Assembly: GCA_948567375.1 (NCBI GenBank)
Contig: OX419762.1
Coordinates: forward strand, 42,637,034 to 42,701,033
Direction of reading: 5' to 3'
Length of the DNA stretch: 64,000 bases
Source: Lunularia cruciata
Taxonomy: Eukaryota; Streptophyta; Marchantiopsida; Lunulariales; Lunulariaceae
A program made the translations under genes and the position numbers. The notes beneath the pieces are model-generated. The model saw only the letters and a list, made by a program, of their open reading frames with translations. It was not told the origin of the DNA and ran no database searches. Shown one piece after another: positions 54,359 to 64,000 of the stretch. Positions within the stretch are counted from its first letter, which is position 1; every line of letters begins with the position of its first letter.

Positions 54359-55292
54359 CTAATCAAGCTCCCAATAGGCGGCTCGAAATCTCCTACTGGG
54401 ATTCCTCATTTCCCTGATCATTCCGCTCCACAACCTCCACTTGGGCAACTTGTCGAGGTCGTCCATTCTTGAGTGGACATTCAGCAATGTGATGCTCCAA
54501 CTGGTGGCAATAAAAACAACCTCCATTTTCTCGTAATCTTTCTCTATTTGTTGTGCCAAGTGGTCTTCGTTAGATAGCATCAATCTCCATTGGTATTGGT
54601 TCTTCCACTTGTGGTACTGGTAGGCTTTGTGTAGGTCAAGGTCGAGACCAAGTTGTTGGAACCAAGGAATCAAAATGCTCAGCCAATTGTATGGCTTCTT
54701 CTACGTTCTGTGGCTCCCGCATGGTCACTTCCAATTTGGTTCGTGACTTCAATCCTCGCACAAATTGATCTAGAACTTCACCTTCTTGGATATCTGGAAT
54801 TTGCATGATGATGTTTGGAAATTGTGTGATGTAGCTTCTCACTGAGCCAATCTGCCTCAACTCCGCCAATTTATCTCATACGGCTTGGGTGGTATTTATA
54901 GTTTGGAATTGACCAAGTATTGCATCCTTGAATTCTGCCCATGTCAAAATCGGTGTAACAATTTGTCATTCAGCTCTTTCTACTCGGAATCACCACCAAA
55001 GTTTTGCCACACCATCTAATTGGCTAGAAGCCAAGAGAATTTCTTTCCGCTCGTCTTGAAGATTGGTGGCTTCAAAGTAATGTTCGCAGTCAAACACAAA
55101 ATTCTCCATTGTGCTTGGAAGATTCTTGCCTTCAAACACCTTGGGTTTTGGAAATCAAATGCGATCTTCTCCATCTCGAACTGGTGCTCTGTCTATCTGT
55201 TCTTGTCGTTGCTGGTCTTGTTCATCCAACAATCGAGTAAGATGCTCGATTTGTTGTTGCATTGCAAGGATAACATCTGCTATTTCCGCCAT
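54359..55292 (-). pseudogene. B2 gag
   Basis: The start is probably the ATG at 55290-55292 (MAEIADVILAMQQQIEHL). A capsid region continues through 54636-54869 (RQIGSVRSYITQFPNIIMQI, LDQFVRGLKSRTKLEVTM), and a CCHC knuckle CFYCHQLEHHIAEC lies at 54477-54519. Two or three stops and a frameshift near 54640 interrupt it. Confidence 0.85.
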
Positions 55293-55549
55293 CGCTACTA
55301 CTCTATTCCACTACTCTCAATTTATCTAATTGATTAACACATAGATACAACACATCCGCCGTTCTCCATAAGTGACAACTGGAAGTATCAAGGGTTCCTC
55401 TGACACGGTGATCATATGTAGAAAATCCTGCCCAAAGCGTGAGGTGATGAATTGTGTGAAACGATGCTTTGGTAATAGCTGGACATGAAAGTCCCAATGG
55501 TTTGGCGGAAGTGGATTTGGTGGTCCATAATTCCATCCATCCCATTCTT

Positions 55550-55561
55550 GCTCTGATACCA
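55550..55561 (-). other. Primer-binding site of B2 (initiator tRNA-Met)
   Basis: The sense strand reads TGGTATCAGAGC, a perfect match to the complement of the plant initiator tRNA-Met 3' end, one base after the 5' LTR. Confidence 0.95.
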
Positions 55562-55562
55562 A

Positions 55563-55971
55563 TGTAAAAGACCGAAACTGAGGAGAGAAATAGGAGAATG
55601 GAACCTCACATTGGGACACTTGAATGAGGGAAAACTCCAAATGCCTAGCATGAGCTTTGGCCTTGGTATTTATAAGTAGCATAGAAGACCCTTGAAGCTT
55701 CTCAAGAAGCTTCCTTGAGTTGCTTTCTTGGAGTGCAAGCCAAGTTAACTAGGAAGCTTCTCAAGAAGCCTCATTCTAGAAGCCGCCTACTTGGCATGCA
55801 AGCTAAGCTAGTTAGAAGCTTCTAGAAGCTACCTGCTTAGGGTGCAAGTTAACTAGTTAGGAAGCTTCCCAAGAAGCTTCTTAGATGGTTCTAGAATATT
55901 CTAGGCTATTTTGTCTTATTATCTACTTCACAAGGTCGACTAACTTTGTCGCTAAACTCCATATTGTTACA
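55563..55971 (-). repeat. 5' LTR of B2
   Basis: 409 bp with the same edges as the 3' LTR. TATA box (sense TATAAATA) at 55667-55674. One short GAA/TTC unit present in the 3' LTR is missing. Confidence 0.96.
55815..55901 (-). promoter_or_regulatory. Heat-shock-element clusters in the B2 5' LTR
   Basis: 55815-55827 reads GAAGCTTCTAGAA (three units) and 55889-55901 reads TTCTAGAATATTC (three units), about 140 and 215 bp upstream of the TATA box in sense orientation. This is the copy that would drive the element. Confidence 0.68.
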
Positions 55972-56553
55972 CGGAGGAAGTCAGGGTGGGATGTGCCGGT
56001 GGTAATAACTGCCATCAATGTGGAAGTTGGTGCCACTTGGGATGCTATGGTGGAAGAGAAATGAAAATCTGATCAACAGATAGATAGTGAAGGGTAGGCA
56101 AGGGAAAAGCAACAGCAAGTGGAAATAGAGAGGATGCAGGTTAGAAGGAAAGAGGTGCAGTTCAGTGATGTATAGAAGAGCAGGGATCAGAATTAGGGCG
56201 TTGGAGAAGAGTCACAAATGGACACAAAATGGGCAGCAAATCAAAAGCCAGGAGAGAGATCTCCTATGAAGGGGCCCGGTTGGCTGTTGAGCCGAGACAT
56301 AGAAATGGAACTTGATCCTCAAGAGATCGCCAAAAAGTTCTAGAAACAAGAGGTGAGGGGTTTCACAAACAAAGGATTCTTTGGTAGCTTGAGGAAGGAT
56401 GTGCAGGATCTTATCCTTGTCAAGGCAAAGAAGAAATGGTTCTACAAGGAAGAATGGCACACGTCTTTGCTGTACGAGGACAGGAGTGAGGCTGAAGGAG
56501 AGGTCTGGACTTTTGGCCTAGAGCTTGAACAGGAAAAGCCAGAGGATGAGACC
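55972..56553 (+). pseudogene. C, segment after B2: end of gag and linker
   Basis: Continues the C frame (RKSGWDVPVVITAINVEVGA, then stops) and, at 56353-56553, a linker frame RGFTNKGFFGSLRKDVQDLI through EQEKPEDET. It is interrupted by the reverse-orientation A LTR at GACC. Confidence 0.6.
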
Positions 56554-57244
56554 TATGAGCCGGCCTGTCTCTCACTCAAGATGAACCTTTGATGGCTATT
56601 ATGGTAGCGCACCATGGACTAAGAAGGCAAAGAACCCCGAACTCCATCATACTCCTCCAAGGCTAACACTCCAAGACTCAAGACATTGCTCACTAGAGAA
56701 CTCAATGAGAGAGATAGTTGCAAATGAAAGGATGATGAATACCTCCTCACCCCTTGTTTATATACTTGTGAAATAGTTACATACCAAAGTTACTAATTAC
56801 CGTAGTAACTCAAGTTACTAGACTAAAAGTCAAGTAAAGTCAAAAAGTAGAAAGGAATATCCATTCACATGGGCATATTCCCCTAAGTATGTGGTCTTAT
56901 CTTGACCCAACCACTAAGTCAAGGATTCCTTCACATGGGCTATCATTGGACTAAAGAAGAATCCAAAACAAAAAAGCTTGCGGGCCCAAGAGTTCTCAAC
57001 TCTTTCCTCAAAGCCAAACACCTAGGAATAATACCAAGTCAACACACTAAAATCCAAAATAGTGGTGCTTATCTTTTCTACTTCCTCTAAAGTAAGGTCC
57101 TCTCTATCTTAGCTATGCCTAACTTTAGCTAACCATGACTTATATAGAACCATCCTTTATCTCTATATAAATAATATCTCTTAAGTACTTGTAATACCAA
57201 GTTAAATATCACAATACCACACACATGCACATATGGGTGTTACA
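56554..57244 (-). mobile_element. Solo LTR of family A, minus strand
   Basis: Reverse complement of the A LTR, from TATGAGCCGG to GGGTGTTACA. Flanked by GACC at 56550-56553 and 57245-57248, again a four-base duplication as for A1. It is more diverged than the A1 LTRs. It lies inside C between gag and protease. Confidence 0.94.
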
Positions 57245-57586
57245 GACCCAAGAAGCACGTGTCTATGATGCTGCTCTTGAGGATGAGAAGTCTTTTGTGC
57301 CCTTGTCAAAGAGGTGTAGGACTCTTTTTTGGCGGGGAGTTGCAGCGAGTGCAAGATCGAGATGCAGGGAGTGAAAAACCTAGTGAGAGTGCTGATTGAT
57401 TTAGGATCTGAGGTCAACCTCATGTCAAAGGAGGTCTACAATGAAGCGTGCTGGAAGGTGGACCATAACATCAATTGGAAGATAAACTTAGTGAATAGAA
57501 CCAAAAATGCATTGTGGGGGAGCTTGTCTGGATGTCAGAATCAAGATAGGGAATGTGGTAGAGCCTATTTACGTGTTCATGCATGA
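57245..57586 (+). pseudogene. C aspartic protease fragment
   Basis: The frame 57329-57586 contains VRVLIDLGSEVNLMSKEVY, a retropepsin active-site region with Asp-Leu-Gly in place of Asp-Ser/Thr-Gly, the same substitution as in family E. Frame breaks follow near 57530-57590. Confidence 0.68.
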
Positions 57587-58440
57587 TACCTTGCCCTACC
57601 CGGTGATCCTATGACAGCCCTTCATTACTTAGTTTAGAATGGAGAGCAAAGTCCTGAACAATGGGACTCACGTGGCAAAAGTTAGAAGTTAGAACGAGAC
57701 CAAAATGGTACAATTCCCTACTATGTTGCCGGGCAGCGATAGGAACAGGAGAGAGTTAAGAGATCCAGAGAAGCCTACTAGAAGGTGGGGTTTCCACTAG
57801 GCATCTTGTCAAAGAAGGTGGGAGGACAAGGCGCCCTATGCTATATCCCACCGCAAGAGATCAGTGAGGAAGACTATTTTGATAGGACCTATGTGAGAAT
57901 CCAGAGTGGTAGAACTGTTTGCTTTGCACACGTAGGGAGCCCCTTGGGAATTTTGCAGAAGAGAATGAAAGGGAAAGAGAGAGTTCTGAAAACAGCAAGG
58001 GAAATGGATGATAGCAAGACTATCATTGGAGTGTTGGAAGATTGGGGAGAAGGCAGGGCAGTCCAGAAGGTGATTGGGGCAATGGAGAAAGGAGAACCCG
58101 TGATTGAAATAGGAAGGGAGCTTCATGAAGCACTTTCAGAGTTGGTTCATGAAGTGAGATGTAACACTAAGTACAAAACAGTGGACAAAAGGTTTGTCCT
58201 ATTGCTGTCCAATTGCCATTGGATGCTTCTGAATTGTTGCATAGGACTAGAGAGGAATCAAGACTGAGACAAGGAAAGGGTATTGGTCATTTGTTAACTA
58301 AAGAGACCTTGGATGAGCTTACAGTCGGAGGGAATGGTTTGCTCACAAAGGTTGAGCGCCATGCATTTAAGGAAATGATTGGTAAGTGTGGGAAAGCTTT
58401 TGCTTTCAAGATCGAGGAGATTGGGTGTGTGAACCCGTAG
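57587..58440 (+). pseudogene. C linker between protease and reverse transcriptase
   Basis: The frame 57785-58267 (MGFPLGILSKKVGGQ, KAREMDDSKTIIGVLEDWG, HEALSELVHEVRCNTKYKTV) and the next frame 58213-58440 (RQGKGIGHLLTKETLDELTV, KAFAFKIEEIGCVNP) form the spacer that leads into RT. A frameshift joins them near 58220, and a TAG at 58438 ends the second. Confidence 0.6.
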
Positions 58441-59334
58441 GAAGTCACACCGATGATAATTTTCATGGTTCCGCATGTACCGTGGGATCTGAGACAAATA
58501 TTGGTGCCAAAGGCACTTCTGCCCCAACTGACAAAGCTATTGAAGAAAGTTCAGGCTAAGATTTTGGAGCCATCAGAAGCACTGTACTCAAATTGTTGGT
58601 TCACGGTCAGGAAAAAGAACGGTAAGTTGCGGTTCATACAAGATATGCAACTGCCAAACAAGGTAACAATCCGGAATTCTGGTGTAGGACCGGCTGTGGA
58701 TGAATTTGCTGAAGAGTTTGCAGGGAGGGCAATTTACTCTATAGGAGATTTGTATTCAGGTTATGATCAGTTTTAGCTTGCTGAAGGGAGCCAAGACATA
58801 ACCATGATGCGAACACCATTAGGACTGATGCGTATATGCACTCTCCCAATGGGGGCTACTAACTCTATGGTGCATATGCAAAGCGCTATGAATTGAATTC
58901 TGCAATCTTTTATCCCTGAGAAGACCCGTCCATTCTTAGATGATATACCTGTCAAGGGCTGCACAAAGAGCAAGAAAGATGAAACTTTGATGGATGGAGG
59001 TATTAGGAGGTTTGTCATGGATCATATGCATGATGTGGAAGCAATACTGAAAAGGTTGATGGAAGTGGGGGTGACTCTCTCTGGAGAGTAGTTGACATTT
59101 GGACTTGGAGAAATCCTTGTGGTGGGACACCTGTATGGCTCATATGGGGGGAAGCCAAATCCGGAGAAGGTGGACATAATCGGGAGGATCAAGGACTATT
59201 CCTCGATTCAAGAGGTAAGAAGGTTCTTAGGGGCATGTGTTTTCTACCGTATCTGGATTCCGCACTTTGGTCATGTTGCAAAGCTGCTCTACCAGCTTTT
59301 GAGGAAAAGGATCAGGTTTGTTTGGAGACCATAA
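58441..59334 (+). pseudogene. C reverse transcriptase pseudogene
   Basis: The frame reads LYSNCWFTVRKKNGKLRFIQD, then IYSIGDLYSGYDQF (motif A with Asp), a stop, TMMRTPLGLMRICTLPMGAT, then FLDDIPVKGC with the Asp-Asp box, and RRFLGACVFYRIWIPHFGH. In-frame stops at 58774, 58894 and 59089. The wording of the motifs differs clearly from families A, B and E; it recalls a lineage I know mainly from fungi but also from some plants. Confidence 0.8.
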
Positions 59335-60390
59335 CATTTGGTTGCTATGGCAAAAATGAAGAAAGTGCTACAGAACCCGCCTGTGCTCCACCCGCTTGAC
59401 TACCGCTATGGACAAACAATTATAGTTATGGTTGATTCAAGTCCTTACGCTGCTGGTTGGGCTGTGGACCAAGATGACAAGAACAGCAGCAGATTTGCAG
59501 CAAGGTTTGGAGCAAGAATCTTCATGGAACAGCAGCGGAGGTACCCTCAGATCAAACGGGAATTGTGGGGTACCAAGATAGCGCTAAGACATGATAGAAA
59601 CTGCCTAATAGGGACCTATGCCATCCTAGAGATAGATTGATTGCCGCTGGTTGGAATGGTTGCCAATTGTGACACTCTAGACGTTGCGATGTTGCATTGG
59701 ATAGCATTCATTTGGGTGTTTACTCCAGAGCTTAGGTACATAGCTAAGATGGACAATCCAATAGCTGATATGCTGTCTAGAGCATGTTATGAAGGAGCTG
59801 AAAATGACTGTATGGTGGATGTGCATGAGCTGGACTTGAACTTACCCTTTAGAGAAGAACTGTACAAGGATAATCTTATAGTTGTTGGAAAGTATCTTAG
59901 TTCTCTAGAGAAGAACTCTAAATGGACTAGGGAAGAGTTTGAGAAGATTAGAAGGAAATCCGGAAAATTCTTGTTGAAGGATGGGTATCTCTGGCAAAGG
60001 CCCAAAGGCAGCTCTGGAGTTCCACTGAGAGTGTTGGGAGATGAGGAAATGAAGCAAAGAGTGCTACGAGAGTTGCATGATGCGGATACAGCTGGACATT
60101 GTGGGGTTCAGGGTACATACGAGCGCATCTGGGGTTTGTATTGGTGGCCATGTATTTATACAGAGGTACGGCGGTATGTGGAAACTTATGAAATCTGTCA
60201 GATCTACTCCAAGGTAAGGCACAGAGGTGGTTTGAAGCCTACTTATCCATTGAATCTTCACTTTCAGTGGGTTTTGGACTTGGTTCATATGCCTTTAGGA
60301 GTCCGAGGAGCTAAATATCTAGTACTAGATAGGGAAGATCTGTCTAATTATGTGGAAGGAAGAGCATTTTCATCTACACATACCCATTAG
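59335..60390 (+). pseudogene. C RNase H and integrase, first part
   Basis: RNase H: VMVDSSPYAAGWAVDQDD with the first Asp, then NPIADMLSRACYEGAEN. Integrase zinc site: LHDADTAGHCGVQGTYERIW with both His, then YVETYEICQIYSKV, in which one zinc Cys is Tyr. Core start: QWVLDLVHMPLGVRGAKYLV with the first Asp. A TGA at 59638 splits it, and a TAG at 60388 ends the part. Confidence 0.78.
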
Positions 60391-60392
60391 GT

Positions 60393-61000
60393 GTGTCGGT
60401 TTGTCTTAGAGGACATCATTGCCAGGCACGGATGTTCTACCAGATGAGGGTAGATCAAGGAGAGTTGGATGCAAGGGAAGCAGCTGACTTCTTTGCTAAG
60501 TTCAACATCAAACTGAACCTGACTACTGCCTACAATCCGGAAGCCAACGGTAAGAGTGAACAAGGTCATCCACCAATAGAGAATGCTTTGGTGAAGGCTT
60601 GCCAAGATGAGACATACAGATGGCCTAATTTGTTGCCCTTAGTGCTTATGGCTGATAGGTTAACTTGCAGCTCAGTGACTGGAATGCCGCCTGCTGAATT
60701 TGTATCAGGGCACTTATGTTTTATGCTTGTGGAAGAGGACATTGTTAATTGTAGAACTATTCAGTGGGAGGATAACGTGTCTACAGAGGAATTGGTTTTG
60801 CGCAGAATTGAGCACTTTAACCTGATACCACAAAGAGTACAAGTGGCATGCAAGAAGGTGAAGGAAGCATGGCTGAGGAACAAAGTATACTTTGACAAGA
60901 CTCACTGACTGCGACCAGTGCCTATCAATGAAGGGGACTGGGTGCTGATTTCTGATAACAGCCTAGACGTACAGCATTCAACCCTCAAGAAGTTTGCTCG
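60393..61000 (+). pseudogene. C integrase, second part
   Basis: The core continues with QMRVDQGELDAREAADFF (the usual SDxG Asp is preserved as VDQG), TTAYNPEANGKSEQGHPPIE with the Glu, then AWLRNKVYFDKTH, a TGA at 60906, and PINEGDWVLISDNS. The similarity stops near 61000 before any chromodomain, so the 3' end and LTR of C are not identified. Confidence 0.75.
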
Positions 61001-61009
61001 CCATTGTCA

Positions 61010-61680
61010 AGGAATTTGTTTGGCCTCAAGAGTGCACCGTGCACCTGGTTGCTTGTGCTTAGTTTGTCCTTGTAGTAGTTGAATTAGAGTCCTTGTAGAT
61101 TGACATCCTCTTCCTATTCCGGACGTATTGGGAAATCTTAGCTCTGTAAGAATTTAGGGTTTTCTTTGTTTCATGAGGTTGGGTTTCTTGACGGTTTGTG
61201 TTTGTCCTTGGCCTTCACAAAACTGGCTAGCTCATGCGGTTTCAGCTATGGTTTTGGGACCTGACGGTTCCCAAGGGAGGCTGGAATTTTTACAAACAAC
61301 AACTAGTATTCTATTCAGCTCAACCCGGTGTCGTGGGGAACGTTTGGTCTCGAGAGTGCACCGAGCACATGGCTGCTTGTGCTTAGTTTTTCCCTACAGT
61401 CCTTCTTTTGGGTCTTTCCCGTAGACTGACATTCCTTCCCTACTCTTGGATTGTCGGGAATTTGTCTCTATATGAACTTGTTGTTTCAGTTTCCCTGAGG
61501 TTGGCTCTCCCTGAAGGTTTTGTTTTATCCTTGACTTTCATAAAATTAATCTTGTCATGCGAGTCTGGTGTTATGTTTTCTACCTCTGCCTGGTCTCATA
61601 TTCTATTTTCACGTCAGGTTCAAGCTATGGTTCGGGATCTGGCAGTTCATAGACCTAGGTCAGGTGGCCCTTCAATAAAA
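61010..61680. repeat. Tandem duplication of about 330 bp
   Basis: Two diverged units, starting near 61015 and 61340, share CTCGAGAGTGCACCGAGCAC-like sequence, GGCTGCTTGTGCTTAGTTT, a TAGA-TGACAT-C-TTCC segment and GAGGTTGG. The first block also occurs inverted at 47041-47095. No coding potential seen. Confidence 0.7.
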
Positions 61681-62200
61681 TAAAAGAAACGACAACTGAG
61701 TGATCTAACCAAACATAAACCCGGGCACCCAGATCATTTAATTATGCTATTCACATGGACCGGACTGAGAGTTCCTAGAATGGAGTTTTCCTCAACTCTA
61801 GTCACAATTCATAACACAAATCCGCTTCCAAGTTTCATCATTCACAAGAGTTTCAATAACAACGTTCACAAGGTTGGATAAGTCAAATAGTTCTAGTCAA
61901 GACAATGCTTGCCCTAAGGTTGCAACTGCTCATCAACTCAGCCTGCAGTTCACATATATTCTGTCTGACAACAGACAAGGCAACTCACCCTCCGAACCTC
62001 TTCATTTTCCTATGCCCTGTTTTGCAGATCAGGTTCACTCCATTCAGACAGGCCAACCAACTTCAAATCTTTTCTTGCCTTTGTTCCAGATGAGCTGAGC
62101 CACCTCGAAATCCTCCTCCTCTTCTTCCTGACTAGCTCCTATCACTGCCTCTTCAGTCACTCTTCACAACATCTTCCCAAAAAAAATATCTTTCTTCTTC
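61681..62200. other. Unassigned sequence
   Basis: No convincing gene. It may be the non-repetitive end of the reversed F copy, since the segment around 61800-61860, reverse complemented, faintly resembles 46640-46700. Short frames at 61874-62098 have no recognisable features. Confidence 0.4.
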
Positions 62201-62219
62201 ACTCCTATCCTCACTTTCA

Positions 62220-62810
62220 GGAGATTATCCTTTGGCAACTTCTGCAGCAAATCCCCTTCAGACCTGCAAAAGTTCCTCTCCAATTTTGTCCTTCATCACT
62301 CTATCCACATTTTCCCATAGAAACCTTCCTTCCTCAGTCCTGTTCTCACCTTTGTGAGAGTTTCCTTTTGCTACTCCTGCAGCCTGCCCTTCAGACCTGC
62401 AAAAATTCACTTTCCAATTCTGTCCTTCAACACTCTATCAACATTTTCACACAGAAATCTCTCTTCCTCAATCCTGTTCTCACATTCGTGAGAGCTTTCT
62501 TTTGCTACTCCTGCAGCCTGCCCTTCAGACCTGCAAAAATTCACTTTCCAATTCTGTCCTTCAACACTCTATCAACATTTTCACACAGAAATCTCTCTTC
62601 CTCAATCCTGTCCTCACATTCATGAGAGCTTTCTTTTGCTACTCCTGCAGCCTGCCCTTCAGACCTGCGAAAATTCCCTTTCCAATTCTGTCCCTCAACA
62701 CTCTATCAACATTTTTTCCACAGAAATCTCTCTTCTTCAGTCATGTTCTCACCTTTGTGAGAGTTTCCTTTGGCTACTCTTGCAGCCTGCCCTTCAGACC
62801 TGCGAAAATT
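62220..62810 (-). repeat. 134-bp tandem array
   Basis: TGCTACTCCTGCAGCCTGCC and the following CTTCAGACCTGCAAAAATTC recur near 62370, 62504, 62638 and 62772, a 134-bp period, with a partial unit near 62240. Units are very similar. The apparent 217-codon frame at 62502-63155 is a by-product of the repeats. Confidence 0.9.
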
Positions 62811-63039
62811 TTCTACTCCAACCACTCACAATCTTTCACAGTCCTGCCCTTACATTCCATACATCTGCCCTCTGTCCAAGCTTTCAACTCCTGCAATTTT
62901 CCAGCCTTTATATTCATGCAAAATTTCTCCTTCTTGCACCTCACCAAAACCCCTTCTTCTTCCTGCAAAAATTTTCTTTCTCTTTCTCCCGGCCCTCTCT
63001 CTCCTGCAAAGTCCTTCACTCTCTTGAGAAGAAAAATTT

Positions 63040-63800
63040 TTGCCTTGCACTCTCAAGCCCTAACAGACCTGCAAAAATTTCCTTCACCTGGTCCTGCACT
63101 TTCAAGCCCCTTACATTCCTGCAAAAATTTTCTTCATGAACACCTTCTGCCCTGAAATCTCAAGCCCTAACAGACCTGCAAAAATTTCCTTCATCTGGTC
63201 CTGCACACTCAAGCCCCTTACATTCCTGCGAAAATTTTCTTCATGAACACCTTCTGCCCTAAAATCTCAAGTCCTAACAGACCTGCAAAAATTTCCTTCA
63301 CCTGGTCCTGCACTTTCAAGCCCCTTCCATTCCTGCGAAAATTTCCTTCATGAACCTCACCAAACCCATCACAGTCCTGTGAAAATTTCCTTCAAAAAAA
63401 CACCGTCTGCCCTGAAATCTCAAGTCCTAACAGACCTGCAAAAATTTTCTTCATCTGGTCTTGCACACTCAAGCCCCTTACATTCCTGCAAAAATTTTCT
63501 TCATGAACACCTTCTGCCCTGAAATCTCAAGTCCTAACAGACCTGTGAAAATTTCCTTCATCTGGTCCTGCACACTCAAGCCCCTTACATTCCTACAAAA
63601 TTTTTCTTCATCTGGTCCTGCACACTCAAGCCCCTTACATTCCTGCGAAAATTTTCTTCATGAACATCTTCTGCCCTGAAATCTCAAGTCCTAACAGACC
63701 TGCAAAAATTTCCTTCATCCGGTCCTGCACACTCAAGCCCCTTACATTCTTGCAAAAATTTTCTTCATCTGGTCCTGCACACTCAAGCCCCTTCACAGCC
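63040..63800 (-). repeat. Higher-order tandem array of about 105-150-bp units
   Basis: Repeats of AATCTCAAG(C/T)CCTAACAGACC, TTCATCTGGTCCTGCACACTC, AAGCCCCTTACATTCCTGC and ATGAACACCTTCTGCCCTG recur about seven times between 63050 and 63790, with module loss in some units. Confidence 0.88.
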
Positions 63801-64000
63801 AGGCTTTTTTTCCCCATAATTCTTGTGCAGCCCAATCCCTCTCAAAAAAAACCCTAGCCAAAAAAAACCTTCCTTTTTTCCCCAGACGAAAACTCTTTCC
63901 TCATGAAATCTCCTTGTCCCTGTCCGGCCCTTCTCCTCCAAACACAATCATTTCTCTTGAAACCAAACCTGAGCTTGTGTAACCCCATATTATTTCTTGG
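63785..64000 (-). mobile_element. F, minus strand, continuing beyond the window
   Basis: TTCACAGCCAGGCTTTTT, CCCTCTCAAAAAAAACCCTAGC and CATGAAATCTCCTTGTCCCTGTCC are the reverse complement of the unit at about 43700-43860 in the plus-strand F copy. This links the arrays at 62220-63800 to F in reverse orientation. The sense start of this copy lies to the right of the window. Confidence 0.72.

Larger units (their letters stand above)
50344..55971 (-). mobile_element. B2: full-length chromodomain Ty3/Gypsy element
   Basis: 5' LTR at 55563-55971, initiator tRNA-Met primer site, gag, protease, RT, RNase H, integrase with chromodomain, purine tract, 3' LTR at 50344-50766. The target duplication is CGGAG (50339-50343 and 55972-55976). 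It inserted in C gag. The LTRs differ at roughly 20 of about 410 aligned positions plus a 14-bp indel by eye, so it is older than A1. Several stops, a homopolymer frameshift and a lost RT catalytic residue make it inactive. Confidence 0.97.

Noticed and set aside
62502-63155. A 217-codon ORF
   Set aside because: It spans two tandem arrays with no domain and repeats its own sequence every 134 bp.
1-64000. Host genes, tRNA or rRNA genes
   Set aside because: No exon-like or RNA-gene sequence was recognised; nearly all of the sequence is accounted for by retroelement families or their repeats.

Overview
The window is plant nuclear DNA made almost entirely of nested LTR retrotransposons. I find no host gene, tRNA or rRNA. 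The evidence for a land plant is Ty3/Gypsy polyproteins of plant type, primer sites matching tRNA-Asp and initiator tRNA-Met, moderate GC content, and dense nesting typical of a large genome. I cannot name the species; a fern, lycophyte, bryophyte or gymnosperm would all fit.

Six families, named here for convenience, explain nearly all bases. A is a non-chromodomain Ty3/Gypsy with LTRs of about 690 bp. B is a chromodomain Ty3/Gypsy with LTRs of about 410-480 bp. C is another, decayed Ty3/Gypsy. E is a decayed Ty3/Gypsy with giant LTRs of about 3.7 kb; an isolated E LTR is called D. F is an LTR-like family built largely of long tandem repeats.

Layout. 1-2938: 5' half of an E copy (E0, minus), followed by its LTR at 2939-6424. 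6425-11108: a piece of A pol (A2), split by a solo E LTR (D1, 6831-10489). 11109-14429: truncated B element (B1, minus). 14430-15120: a chimeric A LTR. 15121-43381: a broken plus-strand E LTR (D3). D3 contains a full-length E element (E1, 15329-38791, minus, target duplication TGTTG) and a solo E LTR (D2, 39632-43273). E1's 5' LTR is itself split by an intact A element (A1, 26229-34042) and carries F repeat sequence (35471-38282). 43382-about 46600: F, plus strand, with a 310-bp tandem array. 47295-61000: C, plus strand, interrupted by a short E LTR (D4, 47600-49498), a full-length B element (B2, 50344-55971, duplication CGGAG) and a solo A LTR (56554-57244, duplication GACC). 61010-64000: a 330-bp duplication and F-like arrays in minus orientation.

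A1 is the only element that looks able to be active: a single 1608-codon gag-pol frame, LTRs that differ by one base and one 14-bp gap, a primer site, a purine tract and a target duplication. The most unusual system is E. Its LTR carries, wholly inside U3 and ending about 120 bp before a conserved TATA box, a large reading frame for a basic leader peptide followed by a protein of about 830 residues (unrecognised globular domain, acidic stretch, long coiled coil, conserved C-terminal tail). Several LTR copies preserve parts of it. A second notable system is B, whose U3 holds perfect multi-unit heat-shock elements upstream of a TATA box in all three copies.
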